The notes under the pieces: model-generated
What the model saw: only the letters and a program-made list of their open reading frames with translations
The model's database searches: none
What the model was told of the DNA's origin: nothing
Translations under genes and position numbers: made by a program
Part shown: in pieces, positions 6,810 to 15,795 of the stretch
Layout of the letters: each line of letters starts with the position of its first letter
Numbering within the stretch: the stretch's first letter is position 1
Source: [Mycobacterium] manitobense
Lineage (GTDB): Bacteria; Actinomycetota; Actinomycetes; Mycobacteriales; Mycobacteriaceae
Assembly: GCF_025821665.1 (NCBI RefSeq)
Contig: NZ_JACKSJ010000151.1
Location: forward strand, 1 to 35,832
Direction: 5' to 3'
Length of the DNA stretch: 35,832 bases

Positions 6810-8462
6810 GTGACACCCGCCGACCTCGCCGAGCTGCTCAAGTCCACCGCCGCCGCGGTGCTGGCCGAGCACGACCTGGACGCCTCCGCCCTGCCGGCCA
6901 CGGTCACCGTCGAGCGTCCCCGCAATCCCGAGCACGGCGACTACGCCACCAACATCGCCCTCCAGCTCGGCAAGAAGGTCGGCGCCAACCCCCGTGAGCT
7001 GGCCGGCTGGCTGGCGACCGCACTGGCCGACCAGGACGGGATCGCCTCGGCGGACGTGGCCGGGCCCGGCTTCGTCAACCTGCGGATCGAGGCGTCCGCG
7101 CAGGGCGTGATCATCGACAACGCGCTGCAGGGCGGCCGGGCGTACGGGCACTCCGCGGTGCTGGCGGGTCAAAAGGTCAACCTCGAGTTCGTCTCGGCCA
7201 ACCCCACCGGCCCGATCCACATCGGCGGCACCCGGTGGGCCGCCGTCGGCGACGCGCTGGGCCGGCTGCTGGCCACCCAGGGTGCCGAAGTGGTGCGCGA
7301 GTACTACTTCAACGACCACGGCGCGCAGATCGACCGGTTCGTCAACTCGCTGGTCGCCGCCGCCAAGGGCGAGCCGACGCCGGAGGACGGCTACGCCGGC
7401 AGCTACATCTCCGACATCGCCGCCCAGATACTGCAGAAGGATCCCGAGGTGCTGACGTACCCGGATGCCCAGACGCGCGAGACCTTCCGGGCGATCGGCG
7501 TCGATCTGATGTTCACCCACATCAAGCACTCGCTGCACGAGTTCGGCACCGACTTCGACGTGTTCACCCACGAGGACTCGATGCACACCAGCGGCCGCGT
7601 CGAGCAGGCCATCGCCAAACTCCGTGAAACCGGCAACATCTACGAGAAGGACGGCGCAACCTGGTTGCGCACCACCGAGTTCGGCGACGACAAGGACCGC
7701 GTCGTCATCAAGAGCGACGGCAACGCCGCCTACATCGCCGGCGACCTGGCCTACTTCCTGGACAAGCGCCAACGCGGCTTCGACCTGTGCATCTACATGC
7801 TCGGCGCCGACCACCACGGATACATCGCCCGGCTCAAGGCCGCCGCCGCCGCGCTCGGTGATGATCCGGACACCGTCGAGGTGCTGATCGGCCAGATGGT
7901 CAACCTGGTCCGCGACGGCCAACCGGTGCGGATGAGCAAGCGGGCAGGCACCGTCATCACGCTCGACGACCTGGTCGAGGCCATCGGCGTCGACGCCGCG
8001 CGCTACGCGTTGATCCGGTCCTCGGTGGACACCCCGATCGACATCGACCTCGAATTGTGGTCGTCGGCATCCAGCGAGAACCCGGTCTACTACGTGCAAT
8101 ACGCACACGCCCGGCTCTCCGCACTCGCGCGCAACGCGGCTGAGCTCGGCGTCGTCGCGAGCGCCGAGCACCTCGAACTGCTCACGCACGACAAGGAAGG
8201 CACTTTGATCCGCAACCTCGGCGAGTTCTCGAGGGTGCTCAATACCGCTGCGGCCCTTCGTGAACCGCACCGGGTGTGCCGTTACCTCGAAGACCTGGCC
8301 GGTGACTACCACCGGTTCTACGATTCCTGCCGGGTGCTGCCCCAGGGCGACGAGGAGCCGGGTGACCTGCACGCCGCGCGGCTCGCGCTGTGCGATGCGA
8401 CGCGTCAGGTGGTCGCCAACGGGCTGGCCATCCTCGGCGTCTCGGCCCCGGAGCGGATGTGA
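6810..8462 (+). CDS. argS: Arginyl-tRNA synthetase
   Basis: ArgS charges tRNA-Arg with arginine (class I synthetase). The 550-aa product has the N-terminal Arg-tRNA synthetase domain. The class I signature follows in the form SANPTGPIHIGGTRW, with HIGG in place of HIGH as in other mycobacterial ArgS. The second motif is MSKR (VRMSKRAGTVITLDDL), and the C-terminal DALR anticodon-binding domain ends the protein. The GTG start gives the usual mycobacterial length. TAGGAT at 6796-6801 could be a -10 box giving a nearly leaderless mRNA, or its AGGA a ribosome site. It heads a run of tightly packed genes: its TGA overlaps the lysA ATG by one base. The tRNA-Arg gene lies divergently just upstream. 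Confidence 0.97.
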   Translation: MTPADLAELLKSTAAAVLAEHDLDASALPATVTVERPRNPEHGDYATNIALQLGKKVGANPRELAGWLATALADQDGIASADVAGPGFVNLRIEASAQGVIIDNALQGGRAYGHSAVLAGQKVNLEFVSANPTGPIHIGGTRWAAVGDALGRLLATQGAEVVREYYFNDHGAQIDRFVNSLVAAAKGEPTPEDGYAGSYISDIAAQILQKDPEVLTYPDAQTRETFRAIGVDLMFTHIKHSLHEFGTDFDVFTHEDSMHTSGRVEQAIAKLRETGNIYEKDGATWLRTTEFGDDKDRVVIKSDGNAAYIAGDLAYFLDKRQRGFDLCIYMLGADHHGYIARLKAAAAALGDDPDTVEVLIGQMVNLVRDGQPVRMSKRAGTVITLDDLVEAIGVDAARYALIRSSVDTPIDIDLELWSSASSENPVYYVQYAHARLSALARNAAELGVVASAEHLELLTHDKEGTLIRNLGEFSRVLNTAAALREPHRVCRYLEDLAGDYHRFYDSCRVLPQGDEEPGDLHAARLALCDATRQVVANGLAILGVSAPERM

Positions 8463-9880
8463 TGGCGCACCCCGCAGGACCCAGGCACGCCGAAGAGGTT
8501 CGCCACGGCGGCACGCCGCCACCGCCGCTCGCAGCGGCCGATGTGCTCGAGTTGGCACCGAACGTGTGGCCCCGCAACGCCGTCCGTGGAGCCGACGGGG
8601 TTGTGTCGATCGCGGGCGTCCCCGTGACCGACATCGCCGCCGAGTTCGGCACGCCGGTGTTCGTGATCGACGAGGACGACTTCCGCTCTCGCTGCCGGGA
8701 CATCGCCACGGCGTTCGGCGGCGGTGACAACGTCCGGTACGCCGCCAAGGCTTTCCTGTGCGGCGAGGTCGCCCGCTGGATCGACGAGGAGGGCCTCGCG
8801 CTGGACGTGTGCAGCGGCGGCGAACTCGCCGTCGCGCTGCACGCCGGCTTCCCGCCGGAGCGAATCGCGCTGCACGGCAACAACAAGAGCATCGACGAAT
8901 TGACCGCCGCCGTCGCGGCCGGGGTCGGGCACGTCGTCGTCGACTCGATGATCGAGATCGAGCGCCTCGACGAGATCGCCGGGCGGCACGGCGTCGTGCA
9001 GGACGTGCTGGTGCGGGTGACCGTCGGTGTGGAGGCTCACACCCACGAGTTCATCTCCACCGCACACGAGGACCAGAAGTTCGGACTGTCGCTGGCCAGC
9101 GGAGCCGCGATGGCAGGGGTGCGGCGGGTCTTCGAGGCCGGCAACCTGCGCCTGGTCGGTCTGCACAGCCACATCGGTTCGCAGATCTTCGACGTCGCCG
9201 GCTTCGAGATCGCCGCCCACCGGGTGATCGGCCTGCTGCGCGACGTCGTCGCCGAGTTCGGGGTCGACAAGACCGCGCAGATCGCCACCGTCGACCTCGG
9301 CGGCGGCCTCGGCATCTCCTATCTGCCGCAGGATGATCCGCCACCGATGAAGGTGCTGGCCGACAAGCTGCTGACCATCGTGGGCGAGGAGTCGGCCGCG
9401 GTCGGGCTGCCCGCGCCCCGGCTGGTCGTCGAACCCGGCCGTGCGATCGCCGGTCCGGGCACCATCACGCTGTATCGGGTCGGCACCACCAAGGACGTCG
9501 CGGTCAGCGCTACCGCGCACCGCCGCTACGTCAGTGTCGACGGCGGCATGAGCGACAACATCCGCACCTCGCTGTACGGGGCGGAGTACGACGTGCGGCT
9601 GATCTCACGCATCAGCGAGGCCGCGCCGACACTCAGCCGGGTGGTCGGAAAGCATTGCGAGAGTGGCGACATCGTCGTGCGCGACGCATGGATGTCCGAC
9701 GACGTCGCCCCCGGCGACCTCGTCGGCGTCGCTGCGACCGGCGCGTACTGCTACTCGATGTCGAGCCGGTACAACATGCTGGCGCGGCCGGCGGTGGTAG
9801 CCGTCCGGGACGGAAGGGCGCGGCTGATCCTGCGCCGGGAAACGGTCGAAGATCTGTTGAGTCTGGAAGTGAGTTCATGA
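8462..9880 (+). CDS. lysA: Diaminopimelate decarboxylase
   Basis: LysA is the PLP-dependent enzyme that decarboxylates meso-diaminopimelate to L-lysine, the last step of lysine synthesis. The 472-aa product shows the fold type III pattern. PLP-binding Lys96 is in RYAAKAFLC. DVCSGGEL and HGNNKS follow, then LHSHIGSQI and the Gly-rich phosphate loop VDLGGGLGISY. The C-terminal domain carries VEPGRAI and DGGMSDNIRTSLYGAEY. The start is the ATG overlapping the argS stop; an in-frame upstream Met at 8390 lies inside argS and is rejected. It ends in an ATGA overlap with hom, so translation of the two is probably coupled. Confidence 0.97.
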   Translation: MAHPAGPRHAEEVRHGGTPPPPLAAADVLELAPNVWPRNAVRGADGVVSIAGVPVTDIAAEFGTPVFVIDEDDFRSRCRDIATAFGGGDNVRYAAKAFLCGEVARWIDEEGLALDVCSGGELAVALHAGFPPERIALHGNNKSIDELTAAVAAGVGHVVVDSMIEIERLDEIAGRHGVVQDVLVRVTVGVEAHTHEFISTAHEDQKFGLSLASGAAMAGVRRVFEAGNLRLVGLHSHIGSQIFDVAGFEIAAHRVIGLLRDVVAEFGVDKTAQIATVDLGGGLGISYLPQDDPPPMKVLADKLLTIVGEESAAVGLPAPRLVVEPGRAIAGPGTITLYRVGTTKDVAVSATAHRRYVSVDGGMSDNIRTSLYGAEYDVRLISRISEAAPTLSRVVGKHCESGDIVVRDAWMSDDVAPGDLVGVAATGAYCYSMSSRYNMLARPAVVAVRDGRARLILRRETVEDLLSLEVSS

Positions 9881-11199
9881 GTAGTGAGAAAGCCGTCGGC
9901 GTAGCCGTTCTCGGCCTCGGCAACGTCGGCAGCCAGGTGGTGCGCATCATCGAGCAGAGCGCCGCCGATCTGGCTGCCCGCGTCGGTGCCCCGCTGGTGC
10001 TGCGCGGCGTGGGCGTGCGCCGGGTCGCCGGTGACCGCGGCGTGCCGATCGATCTGCTCACCGACGACATCGAGGGGCTCGTCTCGCGCGATGACGTCGA
10101 CATCGTCGTGGAGCTCATGGGCCCCGTCGAACCCGCACGCAAGGCGATCCTCGCCGCGCTGGAACAGGGCAAGTCCGTCGTCACCGCGAACAAGGCGTTG
10201 ATGGCACAGTCCACCGGTGAACTCGCGCAGGCGGCCGAATCGGCCCGCGTCGACCTGTATTTCGAGGCGGCGGTTGCCGGCGCGATCCCGGTGATCCGCC
10301 CGCTGACCCAGTCGCTCGCCGGCGATACCGTGCTGCGGGTGGCCGGCATCGTCAACGGCACCACCAACTACATCCTGTCCGCGATGGACGAGACCGGCGC
10401 CGACTACGACAGCGCCCTGGCCGACGCGAGTGCGCTCGGATACGCCGAGGCCGATCCCACCGCCGACGTCGAGGGTTACGACGCCGCCGCCAAGGCAGCG
10501 ATCCTGGCGTCGATCGCCTTCCACACCCGGCTGACCGCCGACGACGTCTACCGCGAGGGCATCACCGCGGTCACCGCCGAGGACTTCGAGTCCGCCAAGG
10601 AGCTCGGCTGCACCATCAAGCCACTGGCCATTTGCGAGCGACTCACCACAGACGAAGGGCAGCAACGCGTCTCAGCGCGTGTTTACCCGGCGCTGGTGCC
10701 GCTGAGTCATCCCTTGGCCACCGTCAACGGGGCCTTCAACGCCGTGGTGGTGGAGGCCGAGGCCGCCGGCCGGCTGATGTTCTACGGCCAGGGCGCCGGC
10801 GGCGCCCCGACGGCGTCGGCGGTGATGGGCGACCTGGTGATGGCTGCGCGTAACCGCGTGCAGGGCGGCCGGGGCCCGCGCGAGTCGAAGTACGCCGCAC
10901 TGCCGGTGTCGCCGATCGGCTTCATCCCGACCCGCTACTACGTCAACATGAACGTCGCCGACCGTCCCGGTGTGTTGTCCTCGGTGGCAGCGGAGTTCGG
11001 CAAGCGTGAGGTGAGCATCGCCTCGGTGCGCCAGGAGGGCATGGTCGACGAAGGCGGCCGCCCCTGCGGCGCCCGGATCGTGGTGGTCACCCACCGGGCC
11101 ACCGATGCGGCGTTGTCCGAGACCGTCGATGCGCTCGGCGATCTCGACGTGGTGCAGAGCATCAACAGTGTCCTGCGGATGGAAGGCTTCACCGAATGA
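9877..11199 (+). CDS. hom: Homoserine dehydrogenase
   Basis: This enzyme reduces aspartate semialdehyde to homoserine with NAD(P)H, the branch point toward threonine and methionine. The 440-aa product has an N-terminal Rossmann fold (AVLGLGNVGSQV, about residues 8-19) and a catalytic domain with VNGTTNYILS and the TADVEGYDAAAKAAILA region. A C-terminal ACT domain from about residue 355 (YVNMNVADRPGVLSSVA) is usually where threonine feedback acts. The chosen ATG overlaps the lysA stop (ATGA) and gives the normal mycobacterial length. The same overlap occurs with thrC at the other end. The gene is called thrA in M. tuberculosis, though it has no aspartokinase domain. Confidence 0.97.
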   Translation: MSSEKAVGVAVLGLGNVGSQVVRIIEQSAADLAARVGAPLVLRGVGVRRVAGDRGVPIDLLTDDIEGLVSRDDVDIVVELMGPVEPARKAILAALEQGKSVVTANKALMAQSTGELAQAAESARVDLYFEAAVAGAIPVIRPLTQSLAGDTVLRVAGIVNGTTNYILSAMDETGADYDSALADASALGYAEADPTADVEGYDAAAKAAILASIAFHTRLTADDVYREGITAVTAEDFESAKELGCTIKPLAICERLTTDEGQQRVSARVYPALVPLSHPLATVNGAFNAVVVEAEAAGRLMFYGQGAGGAPTASAVMGDLVMAARNRVQGGRGPRESKYAALPVSPIGFIPTRYYVNMNVADRPGVLSSVAAEFGKREVSIASVRQEGMVDEGGRPCGARIVVVTHRATDAALSETVDALGDLDVVQSINSVLRMEGFTE

Positions 11200-12278
11200 G
11201 CGCACCATCCCGCGCGGTGCACACCCCGTGGCCCGGTCTGATCGCCGCCTACCGCGACCGCCTGCCCATCGGCGACGACTGGGCACCCGTCACGCTGCTC
11301 GAGGGCGGCACGCCGCTGATCCACGCCCGACGGCTGAGCGAACAGACCGGGTGCACAGTGCATCTCAAGGTCGAGGGGCTCAACCCCACCGGCTCGTTCA
11401 AGGACCGGGGCATGACCGTCGCCGTCACAGACTCGGTGGCCCGGGGTCAGCAGGCGGTGCTGTGCGCGTCGACCGGGAACACCTCGGCGTCGGCGGCTGC
11501 GTACGCTGCCAAAGCAGGCATCACCTGCGCGGTGCTGATACCGCAGGGCAAGATCGCGATGGGCAAGCTCGCCCAGGCGGTCATGCACGGCGCCAAGATC
11601 ATCCAGGTCGACGGCAACTTCGACGACTGCCTGGAACTGGCACGCAAGCTGACCACCGACCACCCCGCGATCGCTCTGGTCAACTCGGTGAATCCCTACC
11701 GCATCGAGGGCCAGAAGACCGCAGCGTTCGAGATCGTCGATGCGCTGGGCCACGCGCCCGACGTGCACGCGCTGCCGGTCGGCAACGCAGGCAACATCAC
11801 GGCGTACTGGAAGGGCTACACCGAGTACCACCGCGACGGTCTCGGTGATCGGCTGCCCCGGATGCTGGGCACCCAGGCCGCCGGCGCCGCACCGCTGGTG
11901 CACGGTCAGCCGGTGAAGAATCCCGAGACCATCGCCACCGCCATCCGCATCGGTGCCCCGGCGTCCTGGACGTCGGCCGTCGAGGCGGCGCAGCAGTCCG
12001 AGGGCCGTTTCCTGGCCGCCACCGACGACGAGATCCTCACGGCCTACCACCTGATCGCGCAGTCGGAAGGCGTGTTCGTCGAGCCCGCGTCGGCCGCCAG
12101 TGTGGCCGGGTTGCTGAAGTCGGTCGAGGACGGCTGGGTGCGCCGCGGATCGACGGTCGTGTGCACCGTGACCGGCAACGGCCTCAAGGACCCCGACACC
12201 GCGCTGCGCGGCATGCCGCCGGTCACCGCGATCGCGGTGGACCCGGCCGCAGTGGTCGCCGAGCTCGGCCTGGGCTGA
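11196..12278 (+). CDS. thrC: Threonine synthase
   Basis: ThrC converts O-phosphohomoserine to threonine using PLP. The 360-aa product has the usual size. It shows the fold type II signature NPTGSFKDRGM with Schiff-base Lys69, the CASTGNTSASAAAYAAKAG loop, NSVNPYRIEGQKT, the phosphate-binding GNAGNITAYW, and a C-terminal TVTGNGLKDPD. Its ATG overlaps the hom stop (ATGA). The thrB GTG lies 14 bases behind its stop, so hom-thrC-thrB act as one threonine module behind lysA. Confidence 0.97.
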   Translation: MSAPSRAVHTPWPGLIAAYRDRLPIGDDWAPVTLLEGGTPLIHARRLSEQTGCTVHLKVEGLNPTGSFKDRGMTVAVTDSVARGQQAVLCASTGNTSASAAAYAAKAGITCAVLIPQGKIAMGKLAQAVMHGAKIIQVDGNFDDCLELARKLTTDHPAIALVNSVNPYRIEGQKTAAFEIVDALGHAPDVHALPVGNAGNITAYWKGYTEYHRDGLGDRLPRMLGTQAAGAAPLVHGQPVKNPETIATAIRIGAPASWTSAVEAAQQSEGRFLAATDDEILTAYHLIAQSEGVFVEPASAASVAGLLKSVEDGWVRRGSTVVCTVTGNGLKDPDTALRGMPPVTAIAVDPAAVVAELGLG

Positions 12279-12292
12279 CGGGACGATCGTCG

Positions 12293-13237
12293 GTGACCGA
12301 GATTCTGCCCGTCGGGCTGACCGCGACGTCGGTGGTGCCCGCGTCGAGTGCGAACCTCGGCCCGGGCTTCGACAGTCTGGGATTGGCGCTCAGCCTCTAT
12401 GACGAAATCGTCTTGGAGACAACCGAGTCGGGCCTGATCGTCGAGGTCGAGGGCGAGGGCGCCGGTCAGGTTCCGTTGGATGCGACGCATCTGGTGGTGC
12501 GGGCTGTCGAGGCGGGCCTGCGCGCCACGGGGTTCCGCGCGCCCGGCCTGATCGTGCGGTGCCGCAACGACATTCCGCACTCGCGTGGGCTGGGATCCTC
12601 GGCGGCGGCCGTGGTCGGCGGACTGGCGGCCGTCAACGGACTTGTCGCGCAGACCGGCTCGACGCCGATGACGCAGGACCGGCTCATCCAGCTGGCGTCG
12701 GAGTTCGAGGGACATCCCGACAACGCCGCGGCCGCGGTCCTGGGGGGCGCCGTGGTGTCCTGGACGGAGGCCGATGCCGGTGCGCGGCGCTATGCCGCCG
12801 CGCCGCTGCGCCTGCACCCCGGCATCCACCTGTTCCCGGCGATCCCCGAGCAGCGGTCATCGACCGCCGAGACCCGTGTGCTGCTGCCCGAGCAGGTCCA
12901 TCACACCGATGCCAGCTTCAACGTCAGCCGTGCGGCGTTGTTGGTGGTGGCGCTGACCGATCGGCCCGATCTGCTGATGGCGGCGACCGAGGATGTGCTG
13001 CACCAGCCGCAGCGCGGACCGGCCATGCCGGACTCGGCGGAATACCTCCGGCTGCTGCGGCGTTGTGGGGTGGCAGCTGTGCTCTCCGGGGCCGGACCAG
13101 CGGTTTTGGGGTTGAGCACCGAGCCCGCCCTCCCGCAGGCCGCCCATGAGTACGGCGCCGCGCACGGGTTCACCGTCGAGAAGATGTCGGTCGGCCGCGG
13201 TGCGAGCTGGACGTCCGGCGTTCCGGTCAACAGCTGA
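12293..13237 (+). CDS. thrB: Homoserine kinase
   Basis: ThrB phosphorylates homoserine with ATP to feed ThrC. The 314-aa product is a GHMP-superfamily kinase: PASSANLGPGFDSLGLAL at the N-terminus, the glycine-rich ATP loop SRGLGSSAAAVVGGLA (about residues 96-111), and a C-terminal VLSGAGPAVLG motif. The start is the GTG at 12293. The open frame extends upstream into thrC, but that part encodes arginine-rich shadow sequence and the conserved N-terminus begins just after this GTG. It is the last gene of the argS-lysA-hom-thrC-thrB run; a promoter for rho follows. Confidence 0.95.
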   Translation: MTEILPVGLTATSVVPASSANLGPGFDSLGLALSLYDEIVLETTESGLIVEVEGEGAGQVPLDATHLVVRAVEAGLRATGFRAPGLIVRCRNDIPHSRGLGSSAAAVVGGLAAVNGLVAQTGSTPMTQDRLIQLASEFEGHPDNAAAAVLGGAVVSWTEADAGARRYAAAPLRLHPGIHLFPAIPEQRSSTAETRVLLPEQVHHTDASFNVSRAALLVVALTDRPDLLMAATEDVLHQPQRGPAMPDSAEYLRLLRRCGVAAVLSGAGPAVLGLSTEPALPQAAHEYGAAHGFTVEKMSVGRGASWTSGVPVNS

Positions 13238-13265
13238 GCGCCGCACCCGCCGAATGGCCACGTTC

Positions 13266-13294
13266 TTGCTTCCGGCTGAGAAGGGGGCTATTCT
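13266..13294 (+). promoter_or_regulatory. Putative rho promoter (SigA type)
   Basis: TTGCTT (13266-13271) and TATTCT (13289-13294) are separated by exactly 17 bases, close to the housekeeping sigma consensus. Transcription would start near 13301 and give rho a leader of about 215 nt. Confidence 0.6.
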
Positions 13295-13442
13295 CGCTCT
13301 CGTCCAGCAATCGCAGCGTCTCTGCCTGCGCCGACACTAGGACGACCACTCATTCTCTCGAAATTCCACTCGTGGATTGACGACTCGCAGTCGGGCGGCG
13401 AATTCCGGCGATCACCGTTGCACAGGCGGCGGTGGGACCTTC

Positions 13443-13466
13443 GCGTTCAGCGAATCCGCTGAGCGC
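13443..13466 (+). promoter_or_regulatory. Hairpin in the rho leader
   Basis: GCGTTCAGCG-AATC-CGCTGAGCGC forms a ten-pair stem (one G-T wobble) with a four-base loop, about 50 bases before the rho GTG. Rho genes are often autoregulated in their leader; a role of this hairpin in that is an inference. Confidence 0.5.
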
Positions 13467-13516
13467 AGATGACCCCTTGCGAGATGCGATAGCGAGCGAG
13501 GGAAGAAAGGAAATCC

Positions 13517-15709
13517 GTGACTGATACGGACCTCTTCACAGCTGGTGGCGGCGCCGAGAACGGCGCGCTGTCCGACACTGTGACCCCAGACAACACTCCC
13601 GCTGCCGGCGCATCCGCTGACACGCCGGCGGCGGAGACCGCGCCCACGGCCGACGTGGCGTCGGGCGACCGGTCCGCCTCGCTGAGCACCATGGTGCTTC
13701 CCGAGCTGCGCGCCTTGGCCAGGCAGATCGGCGTCGAAGGCGCCTCCGGCATGCGCAAGGGCGACCTCGTCGCCGCCATCCGGGCCCGGCGTGAGCAGCA
13801 GAACGGCGGCCAGCAGGCCGACACCGGACAGGCCAACGGCCACACCGCCGAGGCGGCTCCGGCCGAGGCGGAAGCGCCTCAGCAGGCGCGGGCACGTCGC
13901 GAACGGCGTGGCGCCTCCCGTCGCGCCGGTGCACCCGCAGACGGCGACGCGCAGCAGCCGGCAGCGGCGACCGAGGACAACGCGGACGCCAAGGCCGAGG
14001 ACAAGCCCGCTCAGGCGGAGTCCGCGGTGACGACCCAGGCACCCGAGACGACCGACGGCGACACGGCGCGCGACCGGCGCGACGACCGCGACAAGGCGCA
14101 GGCCGATGGTGCCGCGGAACGCAAGCGTGACAACAAGTCCGACGGCGACCAGGGTGAGCAGAACCGTGGCGGCAACCGCAATGCCGAGAACCGTGGCGAC
14201 GGCGGCAATCGCGGCGACGGCGGTGGTAACCGTGGCGACGGCGGCAACCGCGGCGACGGCGGCGGAAACCGTGGCGACGGCGGCGGCAACCGTGGTGATG
14301 GCGGCGGTAACCGCGGTGGCAATCGCAACGCCGACAACCGCGGCAACCGCAATGCCGACAACCGCGGCGACGACAACCGCGGTGGCAATCGCAACGCCGA
14401 CAACCGCAACGACGACAACCGCAACGACGACAACGATGACGACGAACGCGGTGGCCGGCGCGGCCGCCGGTTCCGCGATCGCCGGCGTCGCGGCGAACGA
14501 GGCGCCGAGGGCGGCGGCGCCGGTGGCGGTGACACCGAACTCCGTGACGACGACGTCGTGCAGCCCGTCGCAGGCATCCTCGACGTGCTCGACAACTACG
14601 CCTTCGTGCGGACATCCGGCTACCTGGCCGGCCCCAATGACGTGTACGTGTCGATGAACATGGTCCGCAAGAACGGCTTGCGCCGCGGCGACGCGGTGAC
14701 GGGCGCGGTGCGGGTGGCCAAGGACGGTGGTGACGGCGGCAATCAGAATCAGCGGCAGAAGTTCAACCCGCTGGTCCGGTTGGACAGCGTCAACGGCGGC
14801 CCGGTCGAGGACGCCAGGAAGCGGCCCGACTTCAACAAGCTGACGCCGCTGTACCCGAACCAGCGGCTGCGTCTGGAGACCACCCCGGACCGGTTGACCA
14901 CCCGCGTCATCGACCTGATCATGCCGATCGGCAAGGGTCAGCGCGCCCTGATCGTCTCGCCGCCCAAGGCCGGTAAGACCACGATCATGCAGGACATCGC
15001 CAACGCGATCACGGTCAACAACCCGGAATGCCACCTGATGGTCGTGCTCGTCGACGAACGGCCTGAAGAGGTCACCGACATGCAGCGTTCGGTGGTGGGC
15101 GAGGTCATCGCCTCGACCTTCGACCGGCCGCCGTCAGACCACACCCAGGCCGCCGAGCTGGCGATCGAGCGGGCCAAGCGGCTCGTCGAGCAGGGCAAGG
15201 ACGTCGTCGTGCTCTTGGACTCGATCACCCGGCTCGGCCGCGCGTACAACAACGCGTCGCCGGCCTCGGGTCGCATCCTCTCCGGTGGTGTGGACTCCAC
15301 CGCGCTGTACCCGCCGAAGCGATTCCTCGGGGCGGCGCGCAACATCGAGTTCGGCGGCTCGCTGACGATCATCGCCACCGCGATGGTGGAGACCGGTTCG
15401 ACCGGTGACACGGTGATCTTCGAGGAGTTCAAGGGCACCGGCAACGCCGAGCTCAAGCTCGACCGCAAGATCGCCGAGCGCCGGGTGTTCCCGGCGGTCG
15501 ACGTGAACCCGTCAGGCACCCGCAAGGACGAGTTGCTGCTCTCGCCGGACGAGTTCGGCATCGTGCACAAGCTGCGCCGGGTGCTGTCCGGTCTGGACAG
15601 CCATCAGGCCATCGACCTGCTGATGAGCCAGCTGCGGAAGACGAAGACCAACTACGAGTTCCTGGTGCAGGTCTCCAAGAACACCCCGGGTTCGGTCGAC
15701 AACGACTGA
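13517..15709 (+). CDS. rho: Transcription termination factor Rho with enlarged disordered N-terminus
   Basis: Rho is the hexameric RNA helicase that ends untranslated transcripts. The 730-aa product has an acidic N-terminus and a Rho_N helical domain (about 56-95, LSTMVLPELRALARQIGV). A long Arg/Asn/Gly/Asp-rich insertion lies at about 120-340, with NRGDGG repeats. The cold-shock-like RNA-binding domain starts near 345 (VAGILDVLDNYAFVRTSGYL). The ATPase core carries Walker A PPKAGKTT (482-489) and Walker B VVVLLD with Asp568, followed by SITRLGRAYNN. M. tuberculosis Rho is about 602 aa as I recall, so this protein has roughly 125 extra residues, all in the basic insertion. The GTG start has AGAAAGGA upstream. 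A strong intrinsic terminator follows. Confidence 0.96.
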   Translation: MTDTDLFTAGGGAENGALSDTVTPDNTPAAGASADTPAAETAPTADVASGDRSASLSTMVLPELRALARQIGVEGASGMRKGDLVAAIRARREQQNGGQQADTGQANGHTAEAAPAEAEAPQQARARRERRGASRRAGAPADGDAQQPAAATEDNADAKAEDKPAQAESAVTTQAPETTDGDTARDRRDDRDKAQADGAAERKRDNKSDGDQGEQNRGGNRNAENRGDGGNRGDGGGNRGDGGNRGDGGGNRGDGGGNRGDGGGNRGGNRNADNRGNRNADNRGDDNRGGNRNADNRNDDNRNDDNDDDERGGRRGRRFRDRRRRGERGAEGGGAGGGDTELRDDDVVQPVAGILDVLDNYAFVRTSGYLAGPNDVYVSMNMVRKNGLRRGDAVTGAVRVAKDGGDGGNQNQRQKFNPLVRLDSVNGGPVEDARKRPDFNKLTPLYPNQRLRLETTPDRLTTRVIDLIMPIGKGQRALIVSPPKAGKTTIMQDIANAITVNNPECHLMVVLVDERPEEVTDMQRSVVGEVIASTFDRPPSDHTQAAELAIERAKRLVEQGKDVVVLLDSITRLGRAYNNASPASGRILSGGVDSTALYPPKRFLGAARNIEFGGSLTIIATAMVETGSTGDTVIFEEFKGTGNAELKLDRKIAERRVFPAVDVNPSGTRKDELLLSPDEFGIVHKLRRVLSGLDSHQAIDLLMSQLRKTKTNYEFLVQVSKNTPGSVDND
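14162..14440 (+). repeat. Degenerate tandem repeats in the rho N-terminal insertion
   Basis: In-frame units of 18-21 bases encode NRGDGG or NRGDGGG (six copies), then NRNADNRG and NRNDD variants. Copies differ mainly at third codon positions. The encoded stretch is flexible, polar and basic, as expected for RNA contact or phase separation. Confidence 0.9.
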
Positions 15710-15719
15710 CGACATCTCG

Positions 15720-15757
15720 GAAGAAGAGCCCCCGCCTTACGGCGGGGGCTTTTCTTC
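15720..15757 (+). terminator. Intrinsic terminator of rho
   Basis: AGCCCCCGCC-TTAC-GGCGGGGGCT forms a perfect ten-pair GC-rich stem. Flanking GAAGAAG/TTTCTTC extend the pairing to about 17 pairs and supply the T-run. It begins 11 bases behind the rho stop. That Rho's own gene ends with a factor-independent terminator is consistent with autoregulation. Confidence 0.9.
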
Positions 15758-15795
15758 GGCTCGCCCCGGTACTCAAAGTTGAGTAGCCTGGCGAC

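Noticed and set aside
6375..8558. Long minus-strand open frame (727 codons) across the tRNA and argS
   Set aside because: It is antisense to argS, runs through the tRNA gene and has the Val/Gly/Asp/Arg-rich composition produced by the complementary frame of a high-GC gene.
12161..12292. Upstream start for thrB
   Set aside because: This part overlaps the thrC end and encodes Arg-rich shadow residues; the homoserine kinase N-terminus begins at GTG 12293.
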